From NCBI RefSeq assembly GCF_045689735.1, contig NZ_CP142685.1, positions 1,736,001 through 1,800,000 of the forward strand: a stretch of DNA of 64,000 bases, written 5' to 3'. This DNA comes from Halothiobacillus sp045689735. GTDB taxonomy: Bacteria > Pseudomonadota > Gammaproteobacteria > Halothiobacillales > Halothiobacillaceae. A program made the position numbers and the translations under genes. This document shows positions 37,142 through 47,400 of this stretch, in pieces. The first letter of the stretch is position 1. Every line of letters begins with the position of its first letter. Under the pieces are notes generated by a model. It was not told where the DNA came from, did no database searches, and saw only the letters and a program-made list of their open reading frames with translations.

Positions 37142-37700
37142 ACCCTGCCCCCCGTTGCTGACAATACGCCCGTACCAGGAATAGCGCCGCAATCGAACGC
37201 GCCTCGGTCAATTCTTCGTCGAAAACCAGGGATTCGAGCGCGTCAAATCGTCGAGGCACGACCTCAATCGGCTCAGGCTCGTCGCCCGGCAGACGCGCGG
37301 GGTAGAGATCTTCCGCCAGCACGATCTGGGTGATTTGCCCGGAATACGCTGGTGCCGAGGTCAGTGATCGCAACAGCGTCAAACGCCGGGCGGCGAACCC
37401 CGCCTCCTCCTGCAATTCCCGGTTGGCTGCCTCGAGCACCGCTTCCCCCGTTTCGATGCGCCCTTTGGGCAAACCCAATTCATAGCGTTCCGTACCACAG
37501 GCATATTCCCGGATCAGCAACACCTCGCCCGCCGCCGTGATCGGCACCACCAGCACGGCACCCGCGCCCTGCCCGCGAAGCCGTTCAAAACACACGGCCA
37601 CGCCGTTGGCATAGAGCAAATCGACGGCCTCCACGGCAAATAGCCGGGTAGAAGCCAGCGATCGAACCGCGCAAATTTTCGGGGGCGCGTGATAGGGCAT
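37134..37700 (-). CDS. nudE: ADP-sugar/ADP-compound hydrolase NudE
   Basis: A 188-residue Nudix hydrolase. The Nudix box is complete (GRIETGEAVLEAANRELQEE, then AGF). It cleaves ADP-ribose, NADH and Ap3A-like compounds. RYELGLPKGRIETGE and the N-terminal LYANGVAVCFERLRG fit the NudE subgroup. The ATG at 37700 is preferred to a TTG two codons upstream. First gene of a minus-strand nudE-cysQ-trpG-bcr run, divergent from the btuB unit. Confidence 0.85.
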   Translation of the reverse strand: MPYHAPPKICAVRSLASTRLFAVEAVDLLYANGVAVCFERLRGQGAGAVLVVPITAAGEVLLIREYACGTERYELGLPKGRIETGEAVLEAANRELQEEAGFAARRLTLLRSLTSAPAYSGQITQIVLAEDLYPARLPGDEPEPIEVVPRRFDALESLVFDEELTEARSIAALFLVRAYCQQRGAGYE

Positions 37701-37827
37701 CCGCAATCATCCAGAGAAACACCCGCTGCGGGGCAATTCTCGCAGTATAACGATTCAATACCCCACTGCTGACCGCTTGATCGCACATCGTTCATCTTGA
37801 AGTTGAAATAAACGCATCAAAGGACGC

Positions 37828-37855
37828 TTGACTCTGTACCTCAGGCATCGACAAT
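37828..37855 (+). promoter_or_regulatory. Probable btuB promoter
   Basis: TTGACT (37828-37833), a 16-base spacer and GACAAT (37850-37855) lie about 20-40 bases before the cobalamin riboswitch. The transcript would start near 37862, just upstream of the aptamer. No other good sigma-70 candidate is visible in the 37701-37870 gap. Confidence 0.6.
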
Positions 37856-37871
37856 GCGCGCCAGTGCGCCC

Positions 37872-38010
37872 GGTGTCCCGTTTTGATCGTCTTCGGCATT
37901 GAAACGGGGTGAAACTGGGAAGCAGGTGAAAAGCCTGCACTGCCCCCGCAACGGTAACGCTGCCTGGCTCCGCCAGCGGCTCAAGTCCGGAGACCGGCCT
38001 GGCGCGTCTT
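37872..38010 (+). promoter_or_regulatory. Cobalamin riboswitch
   Basis: The leader carries the B12-aptamer core: GGGAAGCAGGTGAAAAGCC, then CTGCCCCCGCAACGGTAA (the B12 box) and AAGTCCGGAGACCGGCC. These are in the right order and spacing for the adenosylcobalamin class. Downstream, GTGCG/CGCAC around 38022-38038 forms a hairpin holding a GGTGGG stretch near the start codon, so control of translation is plausible. It governs btuB: bound cobalamin would repress the uptake gene. Confidence 0.93.
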
Positions 38011-38043
38011 TCACCAATGCGTGTGCGGTGGGCGCACGCCCGG

Positions 38044-39879
38044 ATGAGTACCCAACCGATGAATGATTCCCTGGCCTTCGTGCGCCGCACGCCGCTCGTG
38101 CTCGCGCTGTCTTTCGCTTTGCCGACATTTGCCGCCGCCGCAGAGAACACCATTAATGTGACCGCCAGCCACGGGGCCCCCGTCGCCTTCGCCGGTGTCC
38201 CCTCGATTGTCATCGATCGTGCTGAAATCGATCGACTGCAAGCCACTTCCGTCCTCGCCCTGCTAGAAAATCGCGCCGGGTTGAATCTGACCAACCTCGG
38301 GGGGGCCGGACAGCCGACCAGTATCAGCCTCTGGGGACAAAACGCATCGCAAACCCTGGTGCTGGTGGATGGCGTACGCATCGGTTCACTCACGGTCGGA
38401 ACCGCCTATCTAGAAAACCTGCCCCTCTCGTTGATTGAACGGATCGAAATCATCAAAGGCCCGCGCTCCGGACAATACGGCGCCGATGCCATGGGTGGGG
38501 TGATCCAGATTTTCACCCGTCGGGGAACGGACGGTATGCAACCGTCCTTCAGCCTCGGTGGCGGCAGCAACCACACATTTAAAACCGCCGCGAACCTCAG
38601 CGGGCGCCGTGGTGCCGTGGACTATTCGATCGGTGCGTCGCATGACGGCACGGGGGGATTCAACGCCTATACCGACACCACCGGCTCGCCCTACGCGGTC
38701 AACCAGCCCGATAACGATGGCTATCGCAACAACTCGGCACAGTGGCGCCTTGGCTATACGGGCGAACAAGGTGCCCGGATCTCAGCACACTGGCTCGGCA
38801 CCCATGCATTCAATGATTACGACGGCAGCAGTTACGGCGGCAATCAACGCCAGTCTAACCAGCAGACCTTCGGCGTGGATGGTGCGCTGGCCAAAATCGG
38901 CCTGTGGCAACTGCGGGCGAGCGCGGGGCGGAACATTGACCGGCAAACCAACTATTACAACGGCGCGTATGTCTCGGAATTCAACAGCCAGCAAGACAGC
39001 TTCAGCCTCGCCAACGATTTTTCCTTATCCCAGGGGTTGCTGACGCTCTGTGTAGACCGGCTGAACGACCGGATCACCAGTAGCACAAACTACGATGTCA
39101 CCAGCCGACACAACGACGGCCTGTTTGCGCAATACGCCACCCAAATTGCCGACCTGTCCATTCAAACGGCATTGCGGCGGGATAACAACAGTCAATTTGG
39201 CCATGCGAACACCGGCTCGATCGACTTGAGTTGGCAGTTCGCGCCCAGTCTGGCCTTGACCGGCGGTTACGGCACGGGCTTCCATGTGCCGAGCTTCAAT
39301 TACCTGTATTACCCCGGTTATGCCAACCCCAACCTGCAACCGGAACGCTCGCACACCGCCCGTCTCGGGCTGAATTGGCAGGGTTCGAATGGCTGGCAAT
39401 CCAGCCTCACCAGCTTCCGCACGCGGACACAGGATTTGATCGCCTCCAGTGCCAGCACGAACTATGTTCCCTACAACATCAATCAGGCGCAAAGCCTCGG
39501 AGCCGAGTGGCAACTGGGCTGGAAAAACGCCGACTGGGTATTCAACAGCAGCGCCACCTGGATTTCTGCCGTGGATCGCAGCACCGGGCTCAGCGTTCCC
39601 CGCCAACCCAAGTGGAGTGGCCGGATCGACCTCGATCGTCAATTCGGCGCCTGGCAGGCGGGAATGACCCTGCGCGGACAAACCCAAACGCATGAAAGCA
39701 CGGCCAGTCAAATCAACGCGGGCTTTGTCACGATGGATGTGCGCCTAGCGTATGCCTGGTCACAGCATTGGCACTTGGAAGCATCCTTGAACAATATGCT
39801 GGACAAGCGCTACCAAACCGCGTTTGACTATAACCAAGCCGGACGAACCGTTTTCCTGAACCTGCGGTACGGCTTGTAA
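38044..39879 (+). CDS. btuB: TonB-dependent outer-membrane cobalamin receptor BtuB
   Basis: About 611 residues. The signal peptide ends near FAAAA, the TonB-box-like segment is ENTINVTAS, and the plug domain contains TSISLWGQNASQTLVLVDGV and GPRSGQYGADAMGGVIQIFT. A 22-strand beta-barrel follows, ending NQAGRTVFLNLRYGL with a barrel C-terminus. The cobalamin riboswitch just upstream supports B12 as ligand. ATG 38044 is taken; ATG 38059 would also leave a full signal peptide. No ribosome site is strong, consistent with a sequestered start. Confidence 0.9.
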   Translation: MSTQPMNDSLAFVRRTPLVLALSFALPTFAAAAENTINVTASHGAPVAFAGVPSIVIDRAEIDRLQATSVLALLENRAGLNLTNLGGAGQPTSISLWGQNASQTLVLVDGVRIGSLTVGTAYLENLPLSLIERIEIIKGPRSGQYGADAMGGVIQIFTRRGTDGMQPSFSLGGGSNHTFKTAANLSGRRGAVDYSIGASHDGTGGFNAYTDTTGSPYAVNQPDNDGYRNNSAQWRLGYTGEQGARISAHWLGTHAFNDYDGSSYGGNQRQSNQQTFGVDGALAKIGLWQLRASAGRNIDRQTNYYNGAYVSEFNSQQDSFSLANDFSLSQGLLTLCVDRLNDRITSSTNYDVTSRHNDGLFAQYATQIADLSIQTALRRDNNSQFGHANTGSIDLSWQFAPSLALTGGYGTGFHVPSFNYLYYPGYANPNLQPERSHTARLGLNWQGSNGWQSSLTSFRTRTQDLIASSASTNYVPYNINQAQSLGAEWQLGWKNADWVFNSSATWISAVDRSTGLSVPRQPKWSGRIDLDRQFGAWQAGMTLRGQTQTHESTASQINAGFVTMDVRLAYAWSQHWHLEASLNNMLDKRYQTAFDYNQAGRTVFLNLRYGL

Positions 39880-39910
39880 TTCGCCCAGGAAACGCGGGTT
39901 GATTCCATGC

Positions 39911-40040
39911 TTCCCGTAGGGAGCCGGGAGGCTCCGAAACGGTGCCTCGCTAGGGATCACCCGAGGCCAACCGTTCTCCAGACCCCATTCCCTAGGCGAA
40001 ATGCCTTAAGCGAAATCCCCGGATGTCCGGGGATTTGTCA
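39911..40040 (+). promoter_or_regulatory. Pseudoknot-like structured leader with terminator upstream of btuM
   Basis: Between btuB and btuM the sequence folds into two hairpins. Hairpin 1 is GGAGCC/GGCTCC with a GGGA tetraloop (39920-39935). Hairpin 2 pairs 39938-39949 with 39962-39975, with a two-base bulge. The loop of hairpin 2 contains CTAGGGA (39950-39956), which is exactly complementary to TCCCTAG at 39989-39995, allowing a 7-bp pseudoknot. An intrinsic terminator hairpin follows at 40013-40035. It lacks the B12 box and does not match a riboswitch class I know. A regulatory leader controlling btuM is likely; the ligand is unknown. Confidence 0.45.
40013..40035 (+). terminator. Intrinsic terminator/attenuator before btuM
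   Basis: GAAATCCCCGGA and TCCGGGGATTT form an 11-bp stem with a two-base loop; the second arm ends in TTT followed by GTCAT. It could end the btuB transcript or serve as the expression platform of the structured leader. The btuM start lies 42 bases beyond. Confidence 0.6.
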
Positions 40041-40077
40041 TAATTGACAACAAGCCCGGCCACAGAGGAAACGCCGC

Positions 40078-40695
40078 ATGAACTCAATGAGCACTTCACC
40101 CACGCCAGCTTCCGTACCCACGCCCGCCGATCGGTGGTGGGTGCTGCTCTTGCTGGCCGGGAGCATGGCCGCAACGCGTTACCACCACTTCAGCGATGTC
40201 CTGCATCTGGCGGATACCTCTTGGGCGGTGTTTTTTCTGGCGGGCTTGTGGTTGCGCGCGCGGTGGGTATTTCCGGCGCTCCTGGGGCTTGCGCTAGGCA
40301 TTGACCTGATCTCCGTCGTACAAGATGGCGCCGCCATGAACGCCTGCTTCACTCCGGCCTATCCCGGCTTGCTGCTGGCGTACGGTGCGCTGTGGCTCGC
40401 CGGCCGCGCGGCCCAGCGGGCGCTGGATACCGGCCTAGTGCAGATACTCAACCGACTGGGCTGGGCAACCATCGGCACCCTCGCCGCGTTTGCGCTGTCC
40501 AACTTGACCTTCTGGGCGTTTTCCGGGCACTTCGGCGCCTTGGGATTACTGGATTATGCCGATCGCGTCATGCCGTACCTGGGTCGGTATATCCAGTCCA
40601 CCTTGGGGTATGTGCTGATCGGGCTGGCCGTGGCGCATCTGGGGACACTGCGCCTGAGGGCGCCCGCCAACCCGGCACCCTTCCGCCAAGGTTGA
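40078..40695 (+). CDS. btuM: BtuM-like cobalamin uptake membrane protein (ECF S-component type)
   Basis: A 205-residue protein with about six transmembrane helices. After a short polar N-terminus it has ATRYHHFSDVLHLAD (His36/37), GAAMNACFTPAYPGL (Cys90, Tyr95) and LLDYADRVMPYLGRY (Arg163). In Thiobacillus denitrificans BtuM, a solitary cobalamin S-component, the cobalt-ligating Cys80 and conserved Tyr85 and Arg153 are, as I recall, spaced the same way. The position right after riboswitch-btuB supports inner-membrane transport (and perhaps decyanation) of cobalamin. No ECF ATPase genes are near, as expected for this type. A ribosome site GAGG precedes the start. Confidence 0.72.
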   Translation: MNSMSTSPTPASVPTPADRWWVLLLLAGSMAATRYHHFSDVLHLADTSWAVFFLAGLWLRARWVFPALLGLALGIDLISVVQDGAAMNACFTPAYPGLLLAYGALWLAGRAAQRALDTGLVQILNRLGWATIGTLAAFALSNLTFWAFSGHFGALGLLDYADRVMPYLGRYIQSTLGYVLIGLAVAHLGTLRLRAPANPAPFRQG

Positions 40696-40706
40696 ATCCC
40701 GCCGTT

Positions 40707-40740
40707 AAAAAAGCCCGATGGCACGGTCATCGGGCTTTTT
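40707..40740 (+). terminator. Intrinsic terminator after btuM
   Basis: AAAAAGCCCGATG and TCATCGGGCTTTTT form a strong stem with a T-run on the plus strand, 12 bases after the btuM stop. The A-rich first arm would also work on the minus strand. Confidence 0.85.
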
Positions 40741-40784
40741 CTACTTTTTCGGCATCCCCAACATTTTGGGCTATCCCTGCCCCT

Positions 40785-40824
40785 AACAGGCCGATGAAAA
40801 GCGTTTTTCAACGGCCTGTTAACG
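40785..40824 (-). terminator. Long palindrome at the end of the pil-chp operon
   Basis: AACAGGCCG and CGGCCTGTT form a perfect outer stem, with an inner GAAAA/TTTTC stem, making a cruciform-like hairpin of about 38 bases. It stands between the btuM terminator and chpC. It may end the minus-strand chemotaxis transcript, although no T-run follows on that strand; an interspersed palindromic repeat is the alternative. Confidence 0.5.
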
Positions 40825-40857
40825 GGAAGCGCGCATTCTGACCCCAAGCCCTCCGGC

Positions 40858-41406
40858 TCACGCCAGATTCGGTACTTCACGCTGCAATCGCAAACGCATT
40901 TCATCCACACGGGATTCAAGCTGCCGGATATCCGGCACGGCCACGCGCCGATCATCCACCTGCGCGGTGAGCTGCCATAACTCCCCTTCAACCCGCGTCT
41001 CCTGCTGCAAACGATCGGCGGTCCACTCTTCGGAGCGCGGCACACCCGAGAGCAATACCGCGTAGTAAGGCAAGGCCATATCCGGGTTCGTGCCATATAA
41101 CACGGCACATCGCACCCGCTGGCCGATCGTAGGCACGGTTCCCTGAAACATCGCTTCCAGGCTCACCAGCACGATCCGCTGCCCACGCCAGACAACCTCC
41201 GCCGCATCCTGACGCCCCAGTTGACTTCCGCCTTCAGGCAACATGACCTCAGAAATCTCCGCCACGAGCGCATACGGAACGACGATGTCCAAGCCGCTGA
41301 TCTGGGTGGGCAAGTGCACGACCCGCACGCGTTCAGCACCCGATGTCGGCTCCGGTGCTGCGGTGCCGATAACGAAGCCTTCTTCCGTAGAACCCGCAGC
41401 ACTCAT
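40858..41406 (-). CDS. CheW-like protein, ChpC type
   Basis: A 182-residue protein with a CheW-like fold in its first 140 residues: GLDIVVPYALVAEISEVMLP, then WRGQRIVLVSLEAMF. This is the accessory CheW homologue ChpC of Pil-Chp systems, which couples receptors to the ChpA kinase. The start overlaps the chpA stop by four bases. The C-terminal 40 residues are charged and helical. The ChpC assignment rests on place in the operon and family resemblance. Confidence 0.75.
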   Translation of the reverse strand: MSAAGSTEEGFVIGTAAPEPTSGAERVRVVHLPTQISGLDIVVPYALVAEISEVMLPEGGSQLGRQDAAEVVWRGQRIVLVSLEAMFQGTVPTIGQRVRCAVLYGTNPDMALPYYAVLLSGVPRSEEWTADRLQQETRVEGELWQLTAQVDDRRVAVPDIRQLESRVDEMRLRLQREVPNLA

Positions 41407-44400
41407 TCCTCGCTCTCCTGCATGTGCTGATCGTCACGACCGATGGGGCGACGATCTCCAATGAATTGATCAATGCGGGCGATCAAATCCGCCTCGGTAT
41501 AGGGTTTACCCAGATAGGCATTAACCCCTAAGGATTCGGCGCGGCTCCGATGTTTTTGCCCCGTCCTCGACGAGATCATGATCACAGGAACCGCTCGCGT
41601 CTGCGGGTCGTTACGAATGGCGCCCAGCAGTTCAAAGCCGTCCATCCGGGGCATTTCAATATCCGTCAGCACCACATCCGGTTGTTGCTCATGGAGAATA
41701 CCCAGAGCCTCCACGCCATCACGCGCCAATACGACATCGAGGTGATAACGCTCCAGCGTCCGAGCCGTCACTTTACGCACGGTGAGGGAATCATCGACCA
41801 CCAGAACCATCGGGCGCCGGCGCAAGGACTTGTCAGACGGCGTGTCGAGCGGTTTTTCCTCGCGCCGCTGGAACTGACGAACCAGTTCAAACAGCTCCAA
41901 CACCAGCATGACATGCCCATCGTCCGCGATCGTTGCCCCAGAAAGACCCGGAATACGCGCCAACGGAACCCCGAGTGATTTCACGAAGAGCTGAATCCCG
42001 CCCAGCTGATGATCCACTTGGATCGCAAAACGCCGCTCACCCAGTTTGAACAGGAAGACAGGGCGTATCCCCACTTCCTGCGGCAGGCCGCGCGCCCCTT
42101 GTTGCACGAGATCACCGAGGTAGAACAAGGGATAGCGCTCGCCATTGAGCATCACCGCCGGGCGGGCGCTCGCATACTGTTCGTTCAACTGCGCCGTCGT
42201 CATCCGGGTAACCGAGACCACGCCTTTGTACGGGATGGCGTAGCGGTCTTCGCCCACCGCCACCAAAATCCCGCGCGTCATCGCCTGCGTCAGCGGCAAG
42301 TTCAGCTGAATCCGGGTGTATTGGCCAAACACCGATTGAAGATCGACGAATCCGCCCATCTCCCGCACGGCGCCCGCCACAACATCCATGCCCACGCCGC
42401 GACCAGAAACTTGAGACACCGTGCCGGCAGTTGAGAACCCCGGCAAGAAAATCAGGCCACGCGCTTCTTCATCCGTGAGTTCCATATCGGGCGCAATCAG
42501 CTGGCGCTCCACCGCTTTGCGACGGATCGCATCCAGATCGAGGCCGCGACCGTCGTCCTTGAGTTCGAGCGTGACATTGCCTCCGGTACTTTCGATGGTA
42601 ATCTCGATACGCCCCATTTCAGGCTTGCCCTTGGCGCGCCGTTCTTCAGGGTTCTCGATGCCGTGCGCCAGGCTGTTACGGATCATATGCTCCAAAGAGG
42701 GCAACAGTCCGACCAGCGTCAGCCGATCCAGCTCCGTTTCTCCATTGACGATGACGAGTTCTGCACTGCGCCCCATCTCTTCGCCGACCTGACGCACAAT
42801 CCGTCGCAAACGCGCCACCACATCATTGAAGCGCACCATCCGCATCGACAACATGCCATCCTGCAGTTTCCGTCCCAGGCGAGACTGTTGCAGCAACAGC
42901 AATTGCGATTGTTCGGTGAGATCACTCATCGCCTCTTCGATACTGGAAATATCGCCCAAGCTTTCCATGATGCCGCGGCTCAGTTCCTGAACCTGCGTGA
43001 AGCGGTCAAATTCCAGCGGATCAAATTCGTCCTCACCCAGGCCAGACTCCGCCATGAGTTCGGCTTTCATCTGCGACTCGGTTTCAATCTCTAGGCGGCG
43101 CAGTTGACCCCGCAAACGGGTGATGGTTTGTTGCAACTCAAAGAGCTGACGCTCGAAGCCATTGACCTGCCGCTCGATTCGGGCCTGCAAGAGCACCGTC
43201 TCGCCCACTTGGTTGACCATCGCATCGATGCGATCGGCATCCACCCGAATCTGCTCGCGCCGCACTTCATTCACCAGATTGGTAGCATGCGGTGCCGTGG
43301 CTTCAGGTGCCGCCTCGGCCACTTCAGATTCCATGGGCGCCGCCGCAACACGCGGCGATTCCACCGGCAGAGGCGTAACCGCTGCGGGCGAGGCAATAAC
43401 CGATACCGGTTCGCTGGCGGACGGGATGGCCGGCGCGCCATCCGAGGCGATTTGTACCAGCAGCGCCAGCTGGGTTGGAATCGGCTCATGGGCGCGCACC
43501 AGATCCAGCATCACGCCGAGAGCGTCATAGGTATGCTGCACCAAGGCGATGAGCCATTCGGCGCGCTCTACCCCGCGGTCCCGCGCGCGATCCAGCCGAT
43601 CCTCCAGCAAATGAGTGACATCGGCCAGGTTCAGCAACCCGGCCATCCGCGCGCCCCCTTTGAGGGTATGCAAATTCCGGTGCAGCAGGCGAATCGAATC
43701 TAGATCATGCGGATGCGCACGCCAGTGTGCGATGTAACCATCTGCTTTTTCCAGTAACTCTTCCGCTTCCTCGAGGAAGATTTGCAGAATGTCGGGATCC
43801 TGTTCGCCGGGCAGATCGTCCGGACGAACCACCAACCCCAAGGCCGCCGCCGCCGTCGCGGCCTGTTCATCGCTGAGTACCTTCAAGGTGGGCAGCGCCA
43901 GCACTTTAGGCTCGGGCGCGATCACCGCCGGCGCGGGCTCTTCTTCATCATCCGCGAAGGTGCCATCGAAGGCCGCCATCAATTCTTCGGCACCCACCTC
44001 TTCGGCTTCCTCGATCGCAGCCGGTGGCGTGAGCTGCCGCAACAGCAAATCGATGCGTTCCTCAATCGCCGTTTCCACAACCTGGGTTTCAGGCTCTGCG
44101 TCCACCGGCGCGATCGCCCAGGCGCGCAAACGATCCATGACGCGCAGCGCCTCGCCGAAGACGGCCAAATCGGCCGACTCCAGGCTTCGTTGGTGTTCTT
44201 CCAGCAGGCGCACCCACTCTTCCAAACGGTTCGCGATCTGCGCCAGCGCGCTCACGCCCGCGGTACGCGCCGAGCCGAGCAAGGTGTGGACTAAACGCAC
44301 CAGTTCCTTGTCACAGGGCAGATCCAAGCCGTTGGCCACCGCATGTTCGACCTGTTGCCGCAACCGCACCAAGTACCCCGACGACTCCTGATCGAAGATA

Positions 44401-47400
44401 TCGCGCAGAATCGGGTCGGCGATGATCGACGCCACAAAAGGCGGCTCAACGGGCTCAGAGGCAACCGCAGGTTCCACCGCTTCGGGCATTGGCTGCGCAT
44501 CCCGGGACTCGGCAGACGCTTCGGCGATTTCCGGTTCGGGCACACCCACGGGTTCGACGGAGATTGCCTCAAACGAAGCGGCTTCGACGACTGACTCGAC
44601 CACAGAACTCGCCCGATCCTCCGTGGGATGCAGCAAGGCTTCGGGTGCAACCGGCGGTGCATTGTCCACCATGCGCCATTCATCAGGCACCGCCTCGGCC
44701 GACGCTTGAGCATCGGCCAGCGATTCGGCCACCATGCCCAGCGGCATTTCAGCGGCGGACTGACTCGATGCCAACGACGGAGTCTCGGCGAGCGCCTCTG
44801 GCTCTGGTGACAGGGCCAATTCTGCGTTGCTCAGATTTTGAATTTCATCAACGGCATCCGGCACGACGGGCAACGGTTCGATCGACGGCATCGGCGCAAC
44901 ATCCGCCGGCACGGCATCCATCGAGCCGACCGGCTCAGCCTCGGGCGCTGCACGGACGGACGCCGTCTCGCCCGTTCGCCATTGCTCAGCCGCCGTCTGG
45001 CTTGCCAACCAATAATCCGCTGGCGGAGCGTCACCCCGCTCCAGCGTCGGCAATGCGGCAGACATCAACCCAACCGCCGACAAAACCTCAGACCGTAACG
45101 CGGTGGTCGCCGGAATCCGATCATCCAGCACGCCATTGAGGAGGTGTTCGAATGCCCAACCCCAGGCGCCAATGTCATTCAGACCCACCATCCGGCTACT
45201 GCCCTTGATGGTATGAAAGCCACGACGGATCGTGACCAAATCTTCCCGGTTCCCGCTGGCCTGCCAGCGCTCGGCAGCCGCCAAAATGCCTGGCACTTCT
45301 TCGGCCATTTCTTCCGCAAATACCGAGCGCATTTCCAACGCCATGGCATCCAGCGGATCCACCACGACCGCTGGTTCCTCAGTCGCGGACTCAGTCAACT
45401 CAGGTTGGTCTTCCTCAGGCGCATCCTCTGGCAAAGCCAAGGACAGGACATCGCTCGGCTGCCCCCAGGGAATGTTCGAATGATCCGTACTTGCCGTCTC
45501 GGTCAGCTCAGGCAAATCTAGGCTGAGTTCCCCTGACCATGAATCCTGGGCAGACGACGCTTCGGCGGCATCCTCAGGCACTGTCAGCGACAAGGTCGCT
45601 AGATCGACATCAGCACCAACCAAGTCATCGGTCGAACCTGCTGGCTTGTCCGTCGAAACATCAGCAGGCGATTCAGCATGAATATCGAGCGTTAATTCTG
45701 GCGCTTCGGCTACAGGCATTAAATCCGCCGATTCAACTTCCTGCGATAACGCCAGAATCAGGTCATCGACACTTGCCAGCGATTCATCAATCGACATTGG
45801 CTCAGCGAGCGAAGTGCTCGCCTCGGCGGGCATTTCCTCAGACCGAACCGCCGCCGGATGACTTGAATCTTCGGACTCCGCTGCACTCGCCACCCTTTCG
45901 CCGGCCAAGACGGGCAGCATATTCATCGCGCCCGACAAGAATCGCACCATTTCCTTGTGGTGATCACGCAAATTTTCCAGATAAAACTCGATCGCCGAAG
46001 AAATCTCGGCGACCGCCGCCAATTCCGTGGGGTGAATACCTTGCAATTGCATGACATTACACTGCAGCCAATCGCGCAGACCATGCACCAAGGGGAGCGC
46101 CGCATGAAGTTCAGCCACGCTCAATGCCTGAGCAAGCCCGGACACCAAGGACACCGCATTCGTGAGCGTTTCCGGCGCAACGGTTAGTCCGGTCGGGCGC
46201 AGTGCCGTATTCACCGCATCTTTGGCCGCAATGATGTCCTCAAAACAGGCGGTAGCCAGCGGAGTCAACGATTGCCGCACGACCCGATCGATCGCCGTCA
46301 GTTCGTGTTCGTTGTCGTTGATATAGACCCCAATCTGCGACACGACCTGTTCGGTGGTCATGATGGCCACGGCCAGCCGCATCAGAAAATCATCATCCAG
46401 CAGTACGGCGCCCCGCACCACTTGGCTCAGTTGATCTTGTGCGACACGAAGCTGCTCGGACTCCCGCTCATAACCCAGGGTACTGAGCACCCCGATGACC
46501 TGGCTGAGACGCGGCTGAATGCGGGTTAAGGGCTCTAAATCCGACTTATTGCCGCGAACGAATAAATCCAGCACATCCTGAGCGGCATTCAGCTCTTCCG
46601 CCAGCACTTCGGCCACCTGCCGCAATGCCTCGGTTTCCAAACCCAAAAATCGCTGCGGCTCTTGTGGCGCAGTCATCAATTCACGCCAAGCGTTCACCGT
46701 ATCGCCGCACAAGGATTGCTCGGGTGGCAATTCCTCGATCAGCGCAGCCACGAGATCGGCCGCAAATTCAATCGCTTCATGGCGAATATGGATTTGATCC
46801 TTACCCTGAACTTCCATGCGAAACAGACGCAACACACGGCCAATGACACGCTGGGCCTGTGGCAGATACCGAACCGCATCCCGATCAACCGCCCGCAGCA
46901 ATTCCTCAAACGCCCGCGTCGCGACGACCACCCCCCGGTTGATTTCTCGATCAATAATCTGATCAAACACCTGTAGCAGCCCAGGGATGGCAGACACATC
47001 CCCCCGAAGCAGTAACAGAATCTGCTCTTCCATGTGTCGAAGTCGCTGCAGATCGGTTTGACGCTCGACAGAATCGATTTCAGCCACGCCAAGATAAGGC
47101 CGGACAAAAACCCGGCTCTCGCTGAGCAACAACTGGGTACGCAACAGCACCCCGGACACGGCCAAGGTCGGCAAGGCTTGTGCTGCACGCAGCCGATTGA
47201 TCATCGGCAGCAGGCTCGTGGCGTTGACGGTCGCCCCAACACTCAGTCGATCCAGTACGGCGCGCATCAACCAGGCGGCCTCGCTGATCGCCGAGAGCAA
47301 CTCGAGATTTTGCGGTTGGGCTTCCAGCAGCACCAATCCAGACATCTGCTCCTTGAGTAAAACCCTCAACGGATGCAAATCAGAAATGGCCAATACAGAG

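Noticed and set aside
37755..38393. Minus-strand frames across the cobalamin riboswitch and the btuB start
   Set aside because: They run antisense through a conserved RNA element and a signal peptide; nudE starts at 37700 without needing them.
39880..40077. A second standard cobalamin riboswitch before btuM
   Set aside because: The GGGAA, GCCCCCGCAACGG and GGAGACCGG blocks that are clear at 37910-38000 are missing here, so the element is reported as an unknown structured leader.
40554..41108. A 184-codon minus-strand frame between btuM and chpC
   Set aside because: It crosses two strong hairpins and lies in a shadow frame of chpC.
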